From assembly GCA_001632425.1 (NCBI GenBank), contig KV425576.1:5832-69831 (forward strand): a stretch of 64,000 nucleotides of DNA, in the 5' to 3' direction. Shown piece by piece: positions 11,210 to 24,964 of this stretch (position 1 is its first letter; every line of letters starts with the position of its first letter). The notes under the pieces are model-generated. The model was not told where the DNA came from. It saw only the letters and a list, made by a program, of their open reading frames with translations, and did not search any database. The DNA is from Neolentinus lepideus HHB14362 ss-1. Lineage: Eukaryota; Basidiomycota; Agaricomycetes; Gloeophyllales; Gloeophyllaceae. Both the position numbers and the translations under genes were made by a program.

Positions 11210-13257
11210 GCAACGAGACGCAGGAATTAGTGAGCAGTCTGTACTAGTATCATTTGTTTTTATTTACCCGCACTATGGCACTATCATTACGTGCGCCCGA
11301 AATGAAATGTCTGCCCACTGTTTCGATGTATGATCATTATTGTTGCACGACCACAAACGCAAGATACAGAGCGACGTAGTAGTGGTCCACTTCCTCCCTA
11401 CTCCCACGAAGCAGCTGTAGAAACGTTAGGGTCGCGGTTCACATCTGGAGAGACCAATTTGGGTTAGCTCCTCGTGTGTCGACGTCCCGATGTAAAAGGA
11501 GACCGCATGAGGACCGTCACCTTGACTCGCGTCGCTTAGTTAAGACTAAGTAGGCAAGCAACGGCGTTGGACACCTACATACTACTAGTATTGAGCTCGG
11601 CTAGGTCATATCCTCGTCCGTAGAGCCCGTGCAGAGCACCAAATAGAAGGCATACTGCGGAGAGGGCGAGGAGAACTGAGAGAGCTCACCTGACGGAGTC
11701 TTGCACTGTCAGAGGATTGGCATCTCTAGCACTGCATCGCGTTTGGATGGACTTGAGAAACAAACTGGGCGACCATTGTCTTAATGAAATACAGTCCGCG
11801 AGTTGAGATTCTGCAGAATCCGGATGTCCGCTCTGTGCTGCCTATGATAGGCAAGATATGTACTTCTATGGAACTGCTCGACTGTGGATGTCGAGGTGGC
11901 TGGGGAATCCATAGCCAAGCCCTAAAGGGCGTCTAGTGCCGGTATCGAGACATTCAATTGCTTGACGTATGTACTTGAGGACTCGTCAAGGTAGGACAGT
12001 CGGAGCTCCGATTCCTTACTGCCAGACTATACCCCAGCGTGGTATGGATAAGTGAAAATCCTGTGTCACAAGCTTTCCTCATCTTAATCCAACTTCGACT
12101 TGTTCCAATGGGTGATGAGCAGCTGTTAAGATAGAGCTTATATCAGGCTGCAGTTCCGCTGCGCCGTCGCACGATGGATGGTCCGCTGTGACAAGGAACT
12201 GCCACGTCGAACTTACATATGTGGGCAACCTTACGTAACACTATTGTGGCTTCCTTCCGGCGGCGACTCTCAACGTTATCAAAGTTCTTCCATCAACCAC
12301 GTTCGCAGGCTATTGCACGCGCAGCATTGTAGAGCTTGAGAGGTACAGTTCTTCCTCTACGTGTCGTTTGAACAAATGTTACCAGCCTTAACGCCAAGTT
12401 AACACATCTATCAGATAAGATGAAGCCTTGCTCGTATTCGCGCGTGTATATTATTAAGTGGAGTATAACACACGGCGCCATTCCTGGACTGAATTACTTC
12501 CCTGGATCGTGCCCACCATTCAGCGCTTGTGGGTCGTTACTGTCGTAAAGGACACTCGAATTTCCGACATTACTGGAAGAAGTCTATATATACAACGCTT
12601 ATTTCAAGAATAGCACCCGTACACACTTCAATTATGGAATGCAGTGGCTCTGGAGATTAGTTTCGACGATCGACGGACCGCTACAGGCAGCCCGAAGCAA
12701 CCTGATTGGACACTTCGAGTCGGCTTTTGTTGGGTCTTCCATGAAAGTGGCGGGGACTTGAGTTGTCATCCAAACTTCCTCGAAGGGTCGCCCACCGGCT
12801 ATTCTCCGCTGCTGCTTCTCAAGGCTGTGCACGTACATAGTGGCTTCCACCTGCACGTCACAACGCGCTGCCCTATTACTCTCTGTCTTTGAAGCCCGCG
12901 TCGTGTGATGCCGCAGGTCGTCTCCTCAATGGGCGTCCAAACCCGAGGGTGCCATCTTTGAGGCAGTACCTTAATCAGGGGTGTTGTATACGTTATGGCA
13001 CTTTTGCTATTGAATGGCACGTGCTTCCCTTGCCACTCGCGGTTCGACAGGTGCCCATCTAGGTAAATCCCAGGATTTATCGCGTCATGTTAACAGGAAG
13101 CGACGACAGATGGTCTCCTTCCCATCGTGTAAGTAAACTTACCCATCCTACTCCCCAATCGGAATGTAACGACGTTCCGCCTCTATATATACGACCATGC
13201 TACGACTAGGTGTAAATTCATTGCTGCTTGCCCTGGCATGCCCTGACCCCAGCAGCC
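11210..13257. other. Intergenic stretch, no gene recognised
   Basis: About 2 kb with no open frame over 82 codons and no recognisable domain. A TATATATA lies near 12585, but no gene could be followed from it. The final 75 bp contain the promoter of the membrane protein gene. Confidence 0.55.
13184..13191 (+). promoter_or_regulatory. TATA box of the 13258 gene
   Basis: TATATATA about 70 bp upstream of the ATG at 13258. This spacing would place transcription start near 13215-13220, upstream of the in-frame ATG at 13228 as well. Confidence 0.5.
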
Positions 13258-14350
13258 ATGATCTCCTTCCTCCTCAACTACTCCCTGCCTGTCGTCGGCC
13301 TGGAACTATGCTTGGTGTTCCTCATAACTCGCCTGTTCCTCGAGCCACATTTCATGCCTAGGGTCTTCGGGAAGACCTACCTTGACATGGATATGGGTGC
13401 TCGCCGTTCGCTCACAAATCACGTCGTGTCATTTGGCTTAAAAATCACTTGCTGCGTTGGCGTATATTCCATCCTAGAGACCTTCTTCGTTAATACGCCA
13501 CTCGATGACCCTATCAAGACAAAGCACCTAAAACACCAGGTGACGAACGGAGATATTCTCGGTGAGCTGGACGTCGTCATTCTCCAAAGATCGTGTTATG
13601 ACATCGTCCCTAGCGTACTGCTACTTGACCGTCCCTACAATATACATATTCGAAATAATATACCGCACTAATATCTCCGTCGTCTCGGCCATACACCATA
13701 TTGCCGCTATACTCATTAATGCCCTCGGTATTGTCATCATCATCGAGCGTGACCAGGAGGGATACCTGCCATTGATCGAGTTCAAGCTCATCCTCATTTA
13801 CGGTGTGTATCTCATCATCGCTGCTTCAGTATCATCCTTCCTCACATTTTTTGTGATGAAAGGAACATTCGAAATGATGTTCGAAATGTTTCCCCATCTC
13901 GCTGTTCTGCTCTATCGCGCCATGCGGGACCGTCCACGCTTTCTTTCTCGGCTCTTCTTCGTTGTCAGCCTTGGTATCTTTACCGGTACACTATCGGAAC
14001 AGGTCGCCATCATTTACTTCTACCATCGCATCTGGAATCACATCCCCATCCTCTACAAGGCGCTCGGACCCATCCTCCACGTGTGTTTCCTTGCCGCACA
14101 GGTACATGGTGGTCGAATATGCATGCAGATCTCTACGAAATTACGAAGGGAAGTGAAGGAGGCACAGCTCAAAGACGCAATACCAGCAGACGGTTCACCG
14201 TTATCACAACATGAACGCGTGGACCTAGAGGCTGGATGCTCGCAGGCAGAAGCCGTTTCTTGCCAAAGACATTTACGGACTACTTCGGATGCGTCGGAGC
14301 ACGACGATGAAGATATACCTGAGCAGGACTGCTCAACGAAAGTACAATAG
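13258..14350 (+). CDS. Polytopic membrane protein, possibly TLC-like
   Basis: Two exons, 13258-13561 and 13614-14350, joined by a 52-bp GT-AG intron (13562-13613). The junction keeps the frame and gives NGDIL-A-YCYLTVPTIYIFEI. The protein has about seven hydrophobic segments: LNYSLPVVGLELCLVFLITR at the N-terminus, then helices around SFGLKITCCVGVYSI, YLTVPTIYIFEIIYR, HHIAAILINALGIVIII, LILIYGVYLIIAASVSSFL, LFFVVSLGIFTGTL and ALGPILHVCFLAAQVH. A charged cytoplasmic tail of about 80 residues follows. The HH pair at the start of a helix and the helix spacing recall TLC (TRAM/LAG1/CLN8) proteins, but the match is weak and function is unknown. ATG 13258 has a good context (GCAGCCATGA); the in-frame ATG at 13228 would add ten residues. 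Confidence 0.75.
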
Positions 14351-16639
14351 GTATGGATGTACATATGGACAGGAGGGATTGGTCGAATTCTTACTTGGTA
14401 TCATGCGACACTCAGGCGTCACTGTATTATAGTCACCGCACATTTTCATGTCATCCTTCGGACATATACCTTACACTTCCTAGGGACGACGTAGATGTAG
14501 TGTGTAGTCAGTGCAAAACACTTTACCGCTCGCTTCATCTCCGTACTGAATGGGCTGACCGATCGCCTCCCGCTCATACAGTAATTCGGAACGTTTATGA
14601 TTAACCACGCTGCACTAGAGGCACGAGGCAACGTTGAAGAATATCGCTGTGAACCGTGAGGAATCGTCTCACTCATCACTGCGCTGACAAGCTACTGTTA
14701 TTCCAAGAGCACGGGAATGATTATTTCAACTGAACAGTTGGGTCAATGCTGAAGGTCGGTTACACTGTAGCCCGCGAAGCATGGAACTGTATGAGAACCC
14801 GTGCAAATGCCGTCGGTTCAAGTTCTTCAAACGTCCCGAGTACGCGTGTGAGATGGAATCGTGCGTGGCCCGATCATCTCCCATAGCCACTCAAAACTCA
14901 GGTTGACGAACTAACAGTCGAACGATCCCGGTAGATCCTCGGTCGTGGCTGGTCATGATTCCAATTTTGAAGACTTGGGAATCTAATTATTCAGAATCAC
15001 TCGCAGGTAGGACGGCTTTGAAGAAGTCAGTCTGCCGATACTCTCCCACGAGTGCTAAATTCTGCATGATCTTCCTTGTCAGATCTCCGAAAATTCTTTC
15101 CCCGCACTTCGCAACATTCGCATGGATAGCATCCGTTTAGGTCATGGGACAATATTAGCGATGCTATGCTTGGAGAAAAGTGGTAAGAAAACAACCGTCT
15201 CCGTTCGAAGAAGATTAGTTGGAGGTGTATATCACAGCTACGCACCTGACGTGGGATGGGAGAACTAAGTGAAAGGCTCATGAGCACCTACGGCAGCACG
15301 TCCTCCGGTAGTATTGCCTTCATGTTTTCCCAGAGATGTCAGGGTAAACCTAACATCGAGATCGAAGCCTTTGAATAGCTTGAATTATGAGGCAGACTGT
15401 CAACACACGCTTGCGGCTTGGCTCTGCAGCCAGGAAAAATGCAACGGGTCTAACAGTAGTGTCGTGGTATTCAACTACAACAGTATAGATACTCTCCCTC
15501 CTAATTGCTAGAGCTAACCTAATACAGTGAGGCCGCTTCGTGACGATCTATGGATTCTATGCCCATCAGTTGTCGGCGTCTAAGTGAATGGCAGTGGCAT
15601 GAAGATGCAGGAGAAAGCACCGTATTGTAGATACACAGGCTCTTAGGTAGCCTCCAATGTTGCACATCGACGTCGATAGAAGGTCCGGTAGGCACAATAA
15701 TTCTGATAGGTACATGGGATTTGGAGGGCGTGAGCAACGAAAGTAATTCCCAGTTCGTGATGGCTTCGCGGAAAGAAAGCAGAAAATAATTGGTGAAGTA
15801 AAGGCAAATCGGGAAGTTGCTTGTTCATAATGTGAGTTTGTGGCCGGCCGCACAATTGCAACAAGAAGCGGACCAGCTGCCGGCATCCGGACCGATATAA
15901 ATACGATGGCTCGTCACGATCACATGACTGTCATCGCGTCGTCTGGGGAATCCACAGAGCGCTTTGCACTTCTGTCGTCCTTCGTCCTCTCATCACGATT
16001 AGTGGTATGCCACCCGCCGAAAAGAGTTGACACCCCCTCTCGAAGTAACTACGAGCGACAGGGTTGTTTCATTTTCCAGATTATTAGTTGATTTCTTGAT
16101 AAATTCCTAGGCCAGGGCTCAATCAGGTCTTGACCTGCCACGTATTGTTGTCAGAGGGAACCAGAGCGCAGGTTGTAGTGATTTCATCTTCCTAGACTCT
16201 GCTGCTCACCCAATCTGGGCCTCCAGTAAAATCGAGTGTTGTGGAATCTATATCAGGAGTGCGTTGATTTTCATAGTCTCCAGCATTAGATCCGACTTTG
16301 ATGGCATGTAGATCAAAGTTCCCCGAGACGCAGGAACGTGCATTTGCTGCCCTATATATGGGATGTCATTTATGCTCTTCCGACAGCCCATGGTCATGCT
16401 GAAACTCCATAATATGACGACACTGTGGGGAAGAGGCGAAGGACATAAAGAGCGCCTAGGTCGCCCGATCACAAACAGAGATGAAGTCGAACTTGCCCTG
16501 AGGCACGCTCAAGCATGCATCTTGAGTTCCTGGTCACCACGAGACGCAATTCTAGCTCAGTCTTTAGAAAAGTTGTAGGATGGACCAAGTCTTGGTGATA
16601 GGGTGCGTCTGCCATTTTCATGTAATGTGATCTGTATAT
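14351..16639. other. Gene-poor stretch
   Basis: About 2.3 kb with only short frames on both strands and no domain I can name. It forms the left border of the repeat island and may hold decayed sequence. Confidence 0.5.
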
Positions 16640-17020
16640 TTCGTAGGACTAAATCTCAGGATGTACCTGTTGTTCTCGTTGGTGCAGGAAGGACTTTTGA
16701 GATAAGAGTCGTCCGGCCAGGGATATTGGCCATGTACTGCCGCGGAAATGAGAATATCTGTGACTCGTTGACCACGGTATGCTGACGACACGCGATGGGT
16801 TTGTGGGTTTCAGGGAAAACCGATGCAAAACACTTTCTAGAATGTTCAGCAAAGACTCTAGGCGAGAATGTTCAATCGGTCTTTCAGCACGCCACCCGCG
16901 CAGCGCTTCACAGCCCACCAAACGGTTATCCAAAGAAAGGCTGTGTGGTTGTGCTACGCATTCTTCTGCTAGCCACGCTGAGAGATTCAGCTCCATTATT
17001 AACGTATCTAGGCTTCAAAA
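16640..17020 (+). pseudogene. Relic of a Rho-family small GTPase 3' end
   Basis: Two fragments match the last third of Rho GTPases. QDVPVVLVG at about 16655-16690 corresponds to the strand before the NKxD-equivalent loop. After a disrupted stretch, KHFLECSAKTLGENVQSVFQ followed by HATRAAL (about 16825-16910) is the ECSA guanine-binding segment and C-terminal helix. KKGCVVV follows, resembling a polybasic region plus a geranylgeranylation box, but the frame runs on without the expected stop. The N-terminal half (P-loop, switches) was not found upstream. The copy is therefore truncated and frame-broken. Family assignment rests on these short matches. Confidence 0.6.
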
Positions 17021-17339
17021 TGACTGAAGTTACGTGAAGCAGATACAGTCACTAGCAGCACTGCCACAAGTTTAGACCAACGTTGTTCACACCTGTTTTA
17101 AGTCCTTCATCATCTCACATCACCATAATAGTAATTCGCCCATGATCTCTCACATGGACAAGGAAGCTGAATAATCGACCGAGACACATCGTCCACCACA
17201 AGGTCATTCGACTGCTCCTGCCCCGTTACCGCATGAACAAGTTTGGTCCTGGACCATGCATCTCTCATTAGCTGACAGCCAACACACCAAACCCTTAATG
17301 TACTCGCCGCGTCATCCAAAACGCTGAACAGTATAATAT

Positions 17340-19650
17340 ATCGCCACATAGAATGTGCTGCTCATCTTACTCGCTGCTTCGCAGGTCCTCGGTTGTCATG
17401 AGCAAGAACTGGCCTTTCTCGAGGAGTCGATTGCGTGCCCGCGTAATATAGAGAGGATGACCTATCTAATCTGGAGGCACAGCGAGCGGGTCGTATTCGG
17501 CTTCGTTCATGTCGGAGAGCAATACCCAGCGAAGATCGCGATACGAGTCTTCTGCGACCAGTAGCATGAACGGCTGACTAGAGTCGTAGGTCCGACCTGC
17601 AGCCCACGGGGCGTGGTAATGGTCGGCAAACACCTATGTTGGCCTGTCAAAAGGCCTGCCCGTCTCTGAGAGCGAAATGTAGCATACCCCTAGCATACCA
17701 GAGTACGGTATACCAGCTGCTATCCCGATGCAATTGAGGCTTTTCTCTGGTCCCTTGATGGGTAAGTAGCGGAGCAGAGCGTCTGCCCTCCGATGGTGAA
17801 ATGAATCGGTCGACCTCCTGTACGGCACTGCTAATGCTTGCAATTCTCGTTGACACACAGCATCGTAATACAGAGCGACTGCATGGAGCAGGGAAGGTGA
17901 CATCGCAATATCGTCCGGAGTGAGCTCGCTGTGGTACATATCACTGAATAATTGCGAGTAAGCATTCGAGGAAGCGGCTGAACATACCACATCATGAGTG
18001 ATATTATTGCCTTGCATATTTCCTTCATTCGAGACAACCGAACGTAACGTGGGATGTCATACCCACCATACTCGACTGTTATCAGTCGCTCCTCGTGAAG
18101 GACGCCCGCGAACTCAAGTAGTGGCCTGGTGGCCTCTAGCATTAACGAGAGAACGGGGTCCTGATTGGCCAGTGCGCTGCCAAGTCCGCGGAACTCTGAT
18201 ATGAGTCTTCTGAGAGCCTCAATGCTGTTCCGAGCCTGGATACTTGTCAGAAAAGCCACAAGAGGCCACTGAAAGAAGCAGTCGCAAATTTCCGGCATTA
18301 ATATCTTGACTGAGATTCGTGTGAGTACCCACCGGGAAGATAATCTGGTGGAAGCGCAAAGATTAGCATCCTTATATTAACGGAAAGAGTACGAGGTGCC
18401 TATCGTCATATACCTGAGATGGAATAAGGGCATCCAAAGTGTATCCCAGGCCCACTGAGAAGACATCGTGTGACAATTGTGTGCGATGTCCCATTGATTG
18501 AAGCATGACTTAGTTGCGAAATCGTACAAGCTGCCCATGAGACGAGCAATGACTCCAAAGACAACAGGGTCGGAATTGGAAGCGATCAGATGCCACAGGT
18601 AGCCTACTATCTCGGCATTTACACTTTCCCGCAAACCCGGGAGAATGGACGCCAGGGATAGCTCTTGCCAGACCACGGACCGCGATAGCCTAGAGGCAAC
18701 AAGGAACTAGAGTTGCGGCTCTCTACGGACGTTCAGTGCATGGGCATAGGTAATAACAGAGTAACGCACCGAAGCCTGCGCACAAGAACCGACAAGGACT
18801 TCATGCTGTGTGGAAGCAGGCACGTCCATTCACTTTCAGGCAAGCGCCCATGGTGGCACTCGTTCAACCTGACTTCCAAAGAGTCGAATTGCTTGATAGC
18901 CGGAAGTATGGCACTCTCGCTGATACTGATCAATGCACGTCTCGATGGTGCGGTGAGAACATGATTTGGAGATAGTTTCAATTCGTGAACAAGATCGTGG
19001 AACGGTTCCATGGCGTTGAGATCTACGAAAATCTGCAGTGTCTGTGTGTGAAAAGACGCGAGCAAGCAAATGTAGTGTGCCGTCAAGAGTCGCGCTGAAG
19101 AATTGGAATGTCTTCTGCTCTATTAGCATCATCAATGGTATGGAGTCTATGCCCTACCGCAGTTCTTCAGTCAACTTATCGCACCCAGACACAAACACTT
19201 CATTCGATGAGAGTAAGTGAGCATATGCATCTAGGCAGATGTGACAGAAAGGCAGTGACAGCAATTCTATGACATCAGTTACGGAAGGAGGCAGCCTGTT
19301 GAGTCCGATGTGAGGCGTCTTGTTGCTCCCGAAGCAATAATTAGGACAGAATTCATATCGACACCGAGGTGCTGACTAGTCAATAGAGCTGATCATTCGT
19401 CCGATGAGATTATTCGGACCCAGTCCCAGGCGAGATTCCCAGACGCGGCTGATAAGAGACGCTAGGCGTCGACCCAAGAAAGTCAAAAGTTTGTCCATAG
19501 TGCGCACAGGGCCGATTGCAGCAGAGATACTGGACGTAGGAGATGCCATTTCAGCAATGGAGATGGCGAGAGGCGAGAATCCATCGTTGATCTCCAAGGA
19601 GTACGTCGCAAAATAGCTGCTCGGGGGCACAACACGTATACCAGCAGGAC
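17340..19650 (-). pseudogene. Decayed member D of the 740-aa unknown family
   Basis: Minus-strand relative of the intact genes at 24965 and 33023, closer to the copy at 20351-22740. The N-terminal part reads MGPRPAGIRVV, then LLTFLGRRLASLISRVWESR and GLGPNNLIGRMISSID. The next codon is TAG (19376-19378), where the paralogs have tryptophan. Downstream homology continues in frame: a CxxxxC and PFCHIC cysteine cluster, ARLLTAHYICLLASFH, LSLASILPGLRESV, EYGGYDIPRYVRL, DDIAMSPSLLHAVALYYD. Two further in-frame stops occur at TAG 18707-18709 and TAG 17466-17468, and the paralogs' last exon is missing. With three nonsense codons it is a pseudogene. Intron positions match the intact copies; at the intron after exon 2 this copy has a GT donor. 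Confidence 0.7.
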
Positions 19651-20350
19651 GAGGGCCCATGAAGTGGTAAGGAGACGAAGTGTCGACCGCAATCTTCAAG
19701 ATAACGCTCAGTACAATTGATATTGCCGCACACGTTGGTGTATCTATATAAGCATAGACGCGCAACCCAACCGGTGACGCGATTCGGAAACCTTATATTG
19801 AGAAGATGAGCAGAATAAGCGCCCGTATGTTTCTCGCAAACCAGACCCTGAGTTACGCAATTTAACGCAGTAAATTGAGGTGTTGCAGTGAAGGGTATCT
19901 TCTTCACACGATGTGTTACTGTCCTAGACTAATAATGATCAGTAGGTTGCAATATGACGCTCGCAGATGTGTTCTCACCGATGACCGCATCCATACTGTT
20001 TCACAAGACGGCGTTATCTCGATGACTGCATCCACAAGACAGCGTTACCGGCTAGAGTCAATGTTCTACAAACCCTGCTTATCTCCAAGAATGTTGTAGT
20101 GTCGAATCATCAGTATATTGTCCGCCACTATACATATATGACTTAGACAGTGCTGAATGACCCTGATTTATGCTGCACAACAAACCCCTTGGCAGTTAGA
20201 TAGTCCCATGCTTCACCCGGTCGAGACGTAATACTCTCACCATGCCCACTCGCAAAGACAATATCCGCGAAAGATATCCGATACCGGTAAATGATTCGGT
20301 CGCACATCACCCGTAACAGCTTGTATCAACGACGTCCTGTTTACATTCGT

Positions 20351-22740
20351 TCAGCGGTCGTCATTGGGTATTCCGAAAGAAGTGAACACTGACGACGTGG
20401 TCCAGAATACAGGGCTCGCCGCAGTGCTTCTCAACCGGCATCCGCACAGCACATACAAGTCTTTCCATGGACTACGCTGGATGACATCCATTATCAGATG
20501 CATCAGCTGGCCTCTGTCCATGAATTTATTTGTCCGTCGAGCTATACGTAGCGTGCTCTCATCGAACGGTATTATGACTGGCTCGTATTCCGCATTGTCC
20601 GCCATGTCAGCGACCGATACCCAGCGAAGATCACGATAAGAATCCTCCGCGATGAGGTGCATGTATGGCTGCCGACGATCGTACCGTCTCTCAGCAATCC
20701 ATGGGCCTCTGTAGTGATCTGCAAAAACCTATCGAAGAGGTCTAATCAACACATAACTATCAACGAAGAGCAAAACAACATACACCAAATGATTCAGATT
20801 CCGGAGCCCCGGCGACGATGCCGATACAATGGTGACTTTTCTCTGTTTCCTCGATCGATAGATGACTTAGTATAGTGTCTGCCCTTCTCCGCTGGAAAGC
20901 AGCTGACGACTTTCTGAATGGTTCCACTTGCAGTTGTAACTCCTTTCGGCACATAATATCATACCATGGCGCCACTGAATTGAGTATCGATGGCGACGTC
21001 GCAATTTCATCTGCGATCTGCACACTATTCAACAACTTCAGGACCACAGTCTACAAGGCATCACATGATCAACCTCACCTCATGATAAGAGCGACAATCT
21101 GTCCGCAGATCTCCCTCGTACGGGGCAGCGGGATGTACCTTGGTATGTCGTATCCACCGTGCTCCGATGCGATGAGACGCTCTTCTTGCAGGATTCCGGC
21201 AATCTCAAACACTGGACTCGTCGCTTCGGCCATTAACGCTAGTACAGGGTCTTGACAGACAGCCGAATGGCGAGACGGCGCAGAGTCCTGAAGCTCTCGC
21301 ACGAATCTCCGAAAAGCCTTGATGCTATCCCTGGCCTGTACGCTCATCGATAGAGCAATGGTATGCCACTTGAAGAACATGTCACAGATCTCCTGAAGGA
21401 ATTTGAGAGAGATCCTCTGGAGTATACACTGCGAGTATAGCCTTCCTATGGGTCATATACAACATGATGGAAGACGGCTGTCTACGTACCTCAAGCGAAA
21501 GAGAGGAAGCCGGAGAGTATACCATGCCCATCCTGCCGACGTGACGTGACAGCCCTTTGTGATGTCCCACTGATTGAAACACGATTTCGTGCCGAAATCG
21601 TTGAGATTGAACATGAGGCGTCGAAAGGTCCCCGAGACGACCGGATCAGTGGAGGATGCTAGGAGACGCCAGAGACTCTGTACTATGTCGCCATTCAAGC
21701 TAGACCTTAGAGATGGGAGTATGGACGTCAAGGATAAGTCCTGCCAGACGATAGACAGAGACAATCTAGATGCGACGAGCACCTGTAGCTGCAGTTCTCT
21801 TCCCATCGGTGAGATCAATTGCTAGTAATGCAGACGAAGAATACCACTCACAGAAGTCCCCTCATAAGGATCGACAGGCAGTTGACACTGTGCGGTAGGA
21901 GAGCCGTCATCTCGTTATCGGTGAGTTGCTGGTGGTGGTATTCGTCGAATTTCAACTCCAGAGCATTGAAATCCTTGATCACGGGAATGACAGCGCTCTC
22001 GGACACGCTGATCAACGCTCGGCGGGACGGCGACACAAGAATATCTTCAGCGGAGAACCTAGACTCTTGAACGAGTACATAGAGTGCCTCTGTGGCTTCA
22101 AAATTAATAAAGATCTGACGGATGTGTGGATGAAACGACGCTAGCGCGCAAATGTAGTACGCCGTCAACAGCCGAACTGAGGAATTTGAGCGCCTACATA
22201 CATGTAGCGTTAGCCCATGATAGAGCAATCTCAATAACTTTACCTCAAACCTTTGATCAGCTTCTCGCAACCGACGTTGAGCATATTGCTGTCCGACAAT
22301 GATAGAGCATATGAATCCCGACACCCATGACAAAACCACGAGAACAGTAGCTCTACCACATCTAGGCGGTGACTTCGACAGACATGTCCGTTGTCCACCC
22401 CTACCGCGCAGGTGATGATTACGGCAAAAATCATGCTGACAAGCAGGCTTCGCCCAATCGATGGAATTAATCATGCGCCCCACTAGAGCATTCGGACCTT
22501 TTCCAAGATGACATTCAGATATTCGACTGATCAGGGATGTCAAGCGCGTTCCCAGGAATGTCATGACCTTGTCCAAGGTACGCCCTACTCCCGCCTCCAT
22601 CGACACGGTTGAGGAGGGAGAAACTGTGCTCGCAACAGACGCCGCAAGGGGAGAAATGACATCGACAGTTCATGGAGTGAAGTTTCGACAGTGAGGGGTA
22701 ACGCTCGTAGATGAGTTGGCCGCGCGCCCATTAAGCGATA
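20351..22740 (-). pseudogene. Member C of the unknown family, frameshifted
   Basis: Minus-strand copy next to member D. It aligns with the intact members over most of its length: VMTFLGTRLTSLISRISE, GKGPNALVGRMINSIDWAKP, VRLLTAYYICALASFHPH, LVASRLSLSIVWQDLSL, EHGGYDIPRYIPLPRTREIC, DEIATSPSILNSVAPWYD, EDSYRDLRWVSVADMADNAE. The cysteine-cluster half of exon 1 (FCHGCRDSYALSLSD) lies in a different frame from the preceding SIDWAKPACQHDFC, so there is an indel near 22380-22430. A second frame change separates MGARPTHLRALPL from SPLAASVASTV near 22660. The last exon of the intact paralogs is not present. It is probably a pseudogene, although long parts of the frame remain open and a shortened product cannot be excluded. 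Confidence 0.62.
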
Positions 22741-24880
22741 GACGAGTCGGATTGAGTTGAAAGTCAGAGTATAGCCTGCAGCAGCTAGAAAGCTGTTCGA
22801 TTCTACATTGAGCACAATGCTGAGACTCTCACTAGAGAAATGCATCGGAACATGGCGGCAGCGCCCGGACGAGAGATTAGCATTATCGGGGAATCCACTT
22901 CATCGCCACTCGAGCGGTAGTAGAGCGTAGGTTATCATTATTAGCTTTTATGTGGCAGTTCATAACGCAGGGCAGAGCCTTCGGTAGCGCTAAGCACTGT
23001 CAACATGACCACTCTCGGACAGCTTCCATTTGTCCCCCTTCTTCGGCAATATGTTCCGGGGCTCTGTTGATATCTATTCTTATGCATCTTTAATCTTCGG
23101 CTCTCATTAGCCAGAACGTAGAGTGCATCAGAGGCCATAGCACCAGTTCTTGAAGGAGCCTGGACCAGTAGGCTAAGGGGCTGGTCACGAACAGGTTCTC
23201 TCTCGCGTTTAGGTCAAGCTTTCGTGAATATCGAGTCACTACTTGGAGAAGGAAGCCCGTCGAGGAGATGTAGGCATCGTTCGAGTCGTCGGCAAGGACT
23301 GCGTCCGTCAAGTATATGGTGGGAAAACAAGTCTTTGTCACGGTCTGCTCTGGCGTTGGCAACAGTCTACATTACAGTACATAAACATGAGGGGGCCTTG
23401 ACCGGACAACGAGAGAATATTGCAAAAACAAACAAATGCTACGTCTTCAGAGTAAAGACTATTACTAGCACAGGCCAAGCAAACATCGGTCATAGCTCAT
23501 GAGCGCTAGCAGTGGTTATGCTTGAATATTCCGCTGCGTCGTCGCACAGCTGGCCTTTGGTTTGACACATGGGCCGGTGCAGCGGCGGCGCGGCCTGGCG
23601 CGGCCCGTGGCCATGGACGCCAAAAAGCCGCTTGAAGTTCGCAGAAGACCTTAACTTCGGCACATACTCTGTCAAAAGTACCAACCAGGCTCTTCTTCTC
23701 GTTTCTAGTGCCCCATGTACAGGGTCATGTAAGATTTTGAGATGTTCGGTTTTTACCCTTCAGACGGTCTACCATTCGAAGGAAGAAAGACATTCTACTC
23801 GAAATCCCTCGCTATATGAGCCTACAGCGCCGTTTATGAATCAGGTTTTGCGTACGTACTCACGGTCAACTCCCAAACCAATCGCTCGGTACACGGTGGA
23901 TAATAGAGTTTAATATGATCTCAGACTATCAAACCTCCTTTTCATGGCAATGCTTATCCAATGAGTCCCCCGAAAGATTCTCATGCTCACCGCCATTAAT
24001 GTCAGCATGGCAGTCTGACAGAACACTGCCTCTTAGCGACAAGTCAGAGCATTGCTAAGATACTTGCTCGTTGTCTTCGGAGCTCGGACGAAAGGAGATG
24101 TCTCACCAAGTATTCTTGGGATATCCGGTATGTCGAAGCTGAGAAGCTCGCTTGAACACTGCCCTCCTTAGTCGTTGGTGCACTGATAGCGAAAATCAGG
24201 TTTCATGTCCCTGATGTGTCGTCCCCTATCGCCAGTCATCTCTTCTGGACTGAGAAGCCCTGAAATTTTTATCGCATCCATTGTTTGGAGTCAGTTCACA
24301 GGAACGACAGTAAATCAATGATTGGTTGGACTTGAAGCATAGTCTCATGATCAATCTTTCGACCGGGGATCTTGGTCGGATCGCCGTCTGGCTATTTCTT
24401 CTACAGCAGATATCGCTCATATTATCTGATAATGGCAGTGCGTCGGTGCTCATAGGAGGGAGTCTGTGACTGATAGGCGATGCGTGACACTGACCTACCC
24501 GTTCAACTGGGTGCTCATGAACATTTGTCGCCAAAACGTAACTTGGAGTATTCCGCTCGGACTAAGATGCATGTTTACTGACATATCACTAGGAGTTACG
24601 ATCCGTGCATTGCAGAAGTCTTCTGTCCCATCACAGACCAGAATCATCAAAAAAAATAAAATGATAAGTCATTACAACTATTTATGCGCTTATTAGCTAT
24701 CTTGAGGGTATTCCCATGGCTCCGCACTGTGCGCTACTTCTGTTGTGATACTGATCATGTTACACAGTCCAACGTAACAGCAATCACTGCCACGGCTTCA
24801 TTCGCTATGTGTGTCAAGGGTGAAATTTTACATGACACAATACCTTGCATTCTGCAGCTGTGAACGCCAGGTCTGATGAA
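22741..24880. repeat. Duplicated non-coding sequence between family copies
   Basis: This stretch has diverged repeats elsewhere in the window. 22741-22920 matches 31289-31460, and part also resembles 29637-29720. 23140-23360 matches 37417-37600. 23760-24880 matches 31815-32940, the upstream region of member B. No intact gene was found. A minus frame at 23090-23362 contains DAYISSTGFLLQV and KLDLNARENLFVTSPLAYW, which recurs near 37.5 kb in broken form, so a small decayed coding unit may have travelled with the duplications. Confidence 0.6.
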
Positions 24881-24887
24881 CATATCA

Positions 24888-24892
24888 TATAA
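24888..24892 (+). promoter_or_regulatory. TATA box of member A
   Basis: TATAA within CATATAAGG, 77 bp before the ATG at 24965. Member B has a TATAAA at the same 77-bp distance from its ATG, which supports both the promoter and the chosen start. Confidence 0.55.
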
Positions 24893-24964
24893 GGAGCTTG
24901 ACTCGAGCCATCCTAGATGTCAGGACGTATTCCCCTCGTCGCTTACACAGATAGCCAGCTTTCT

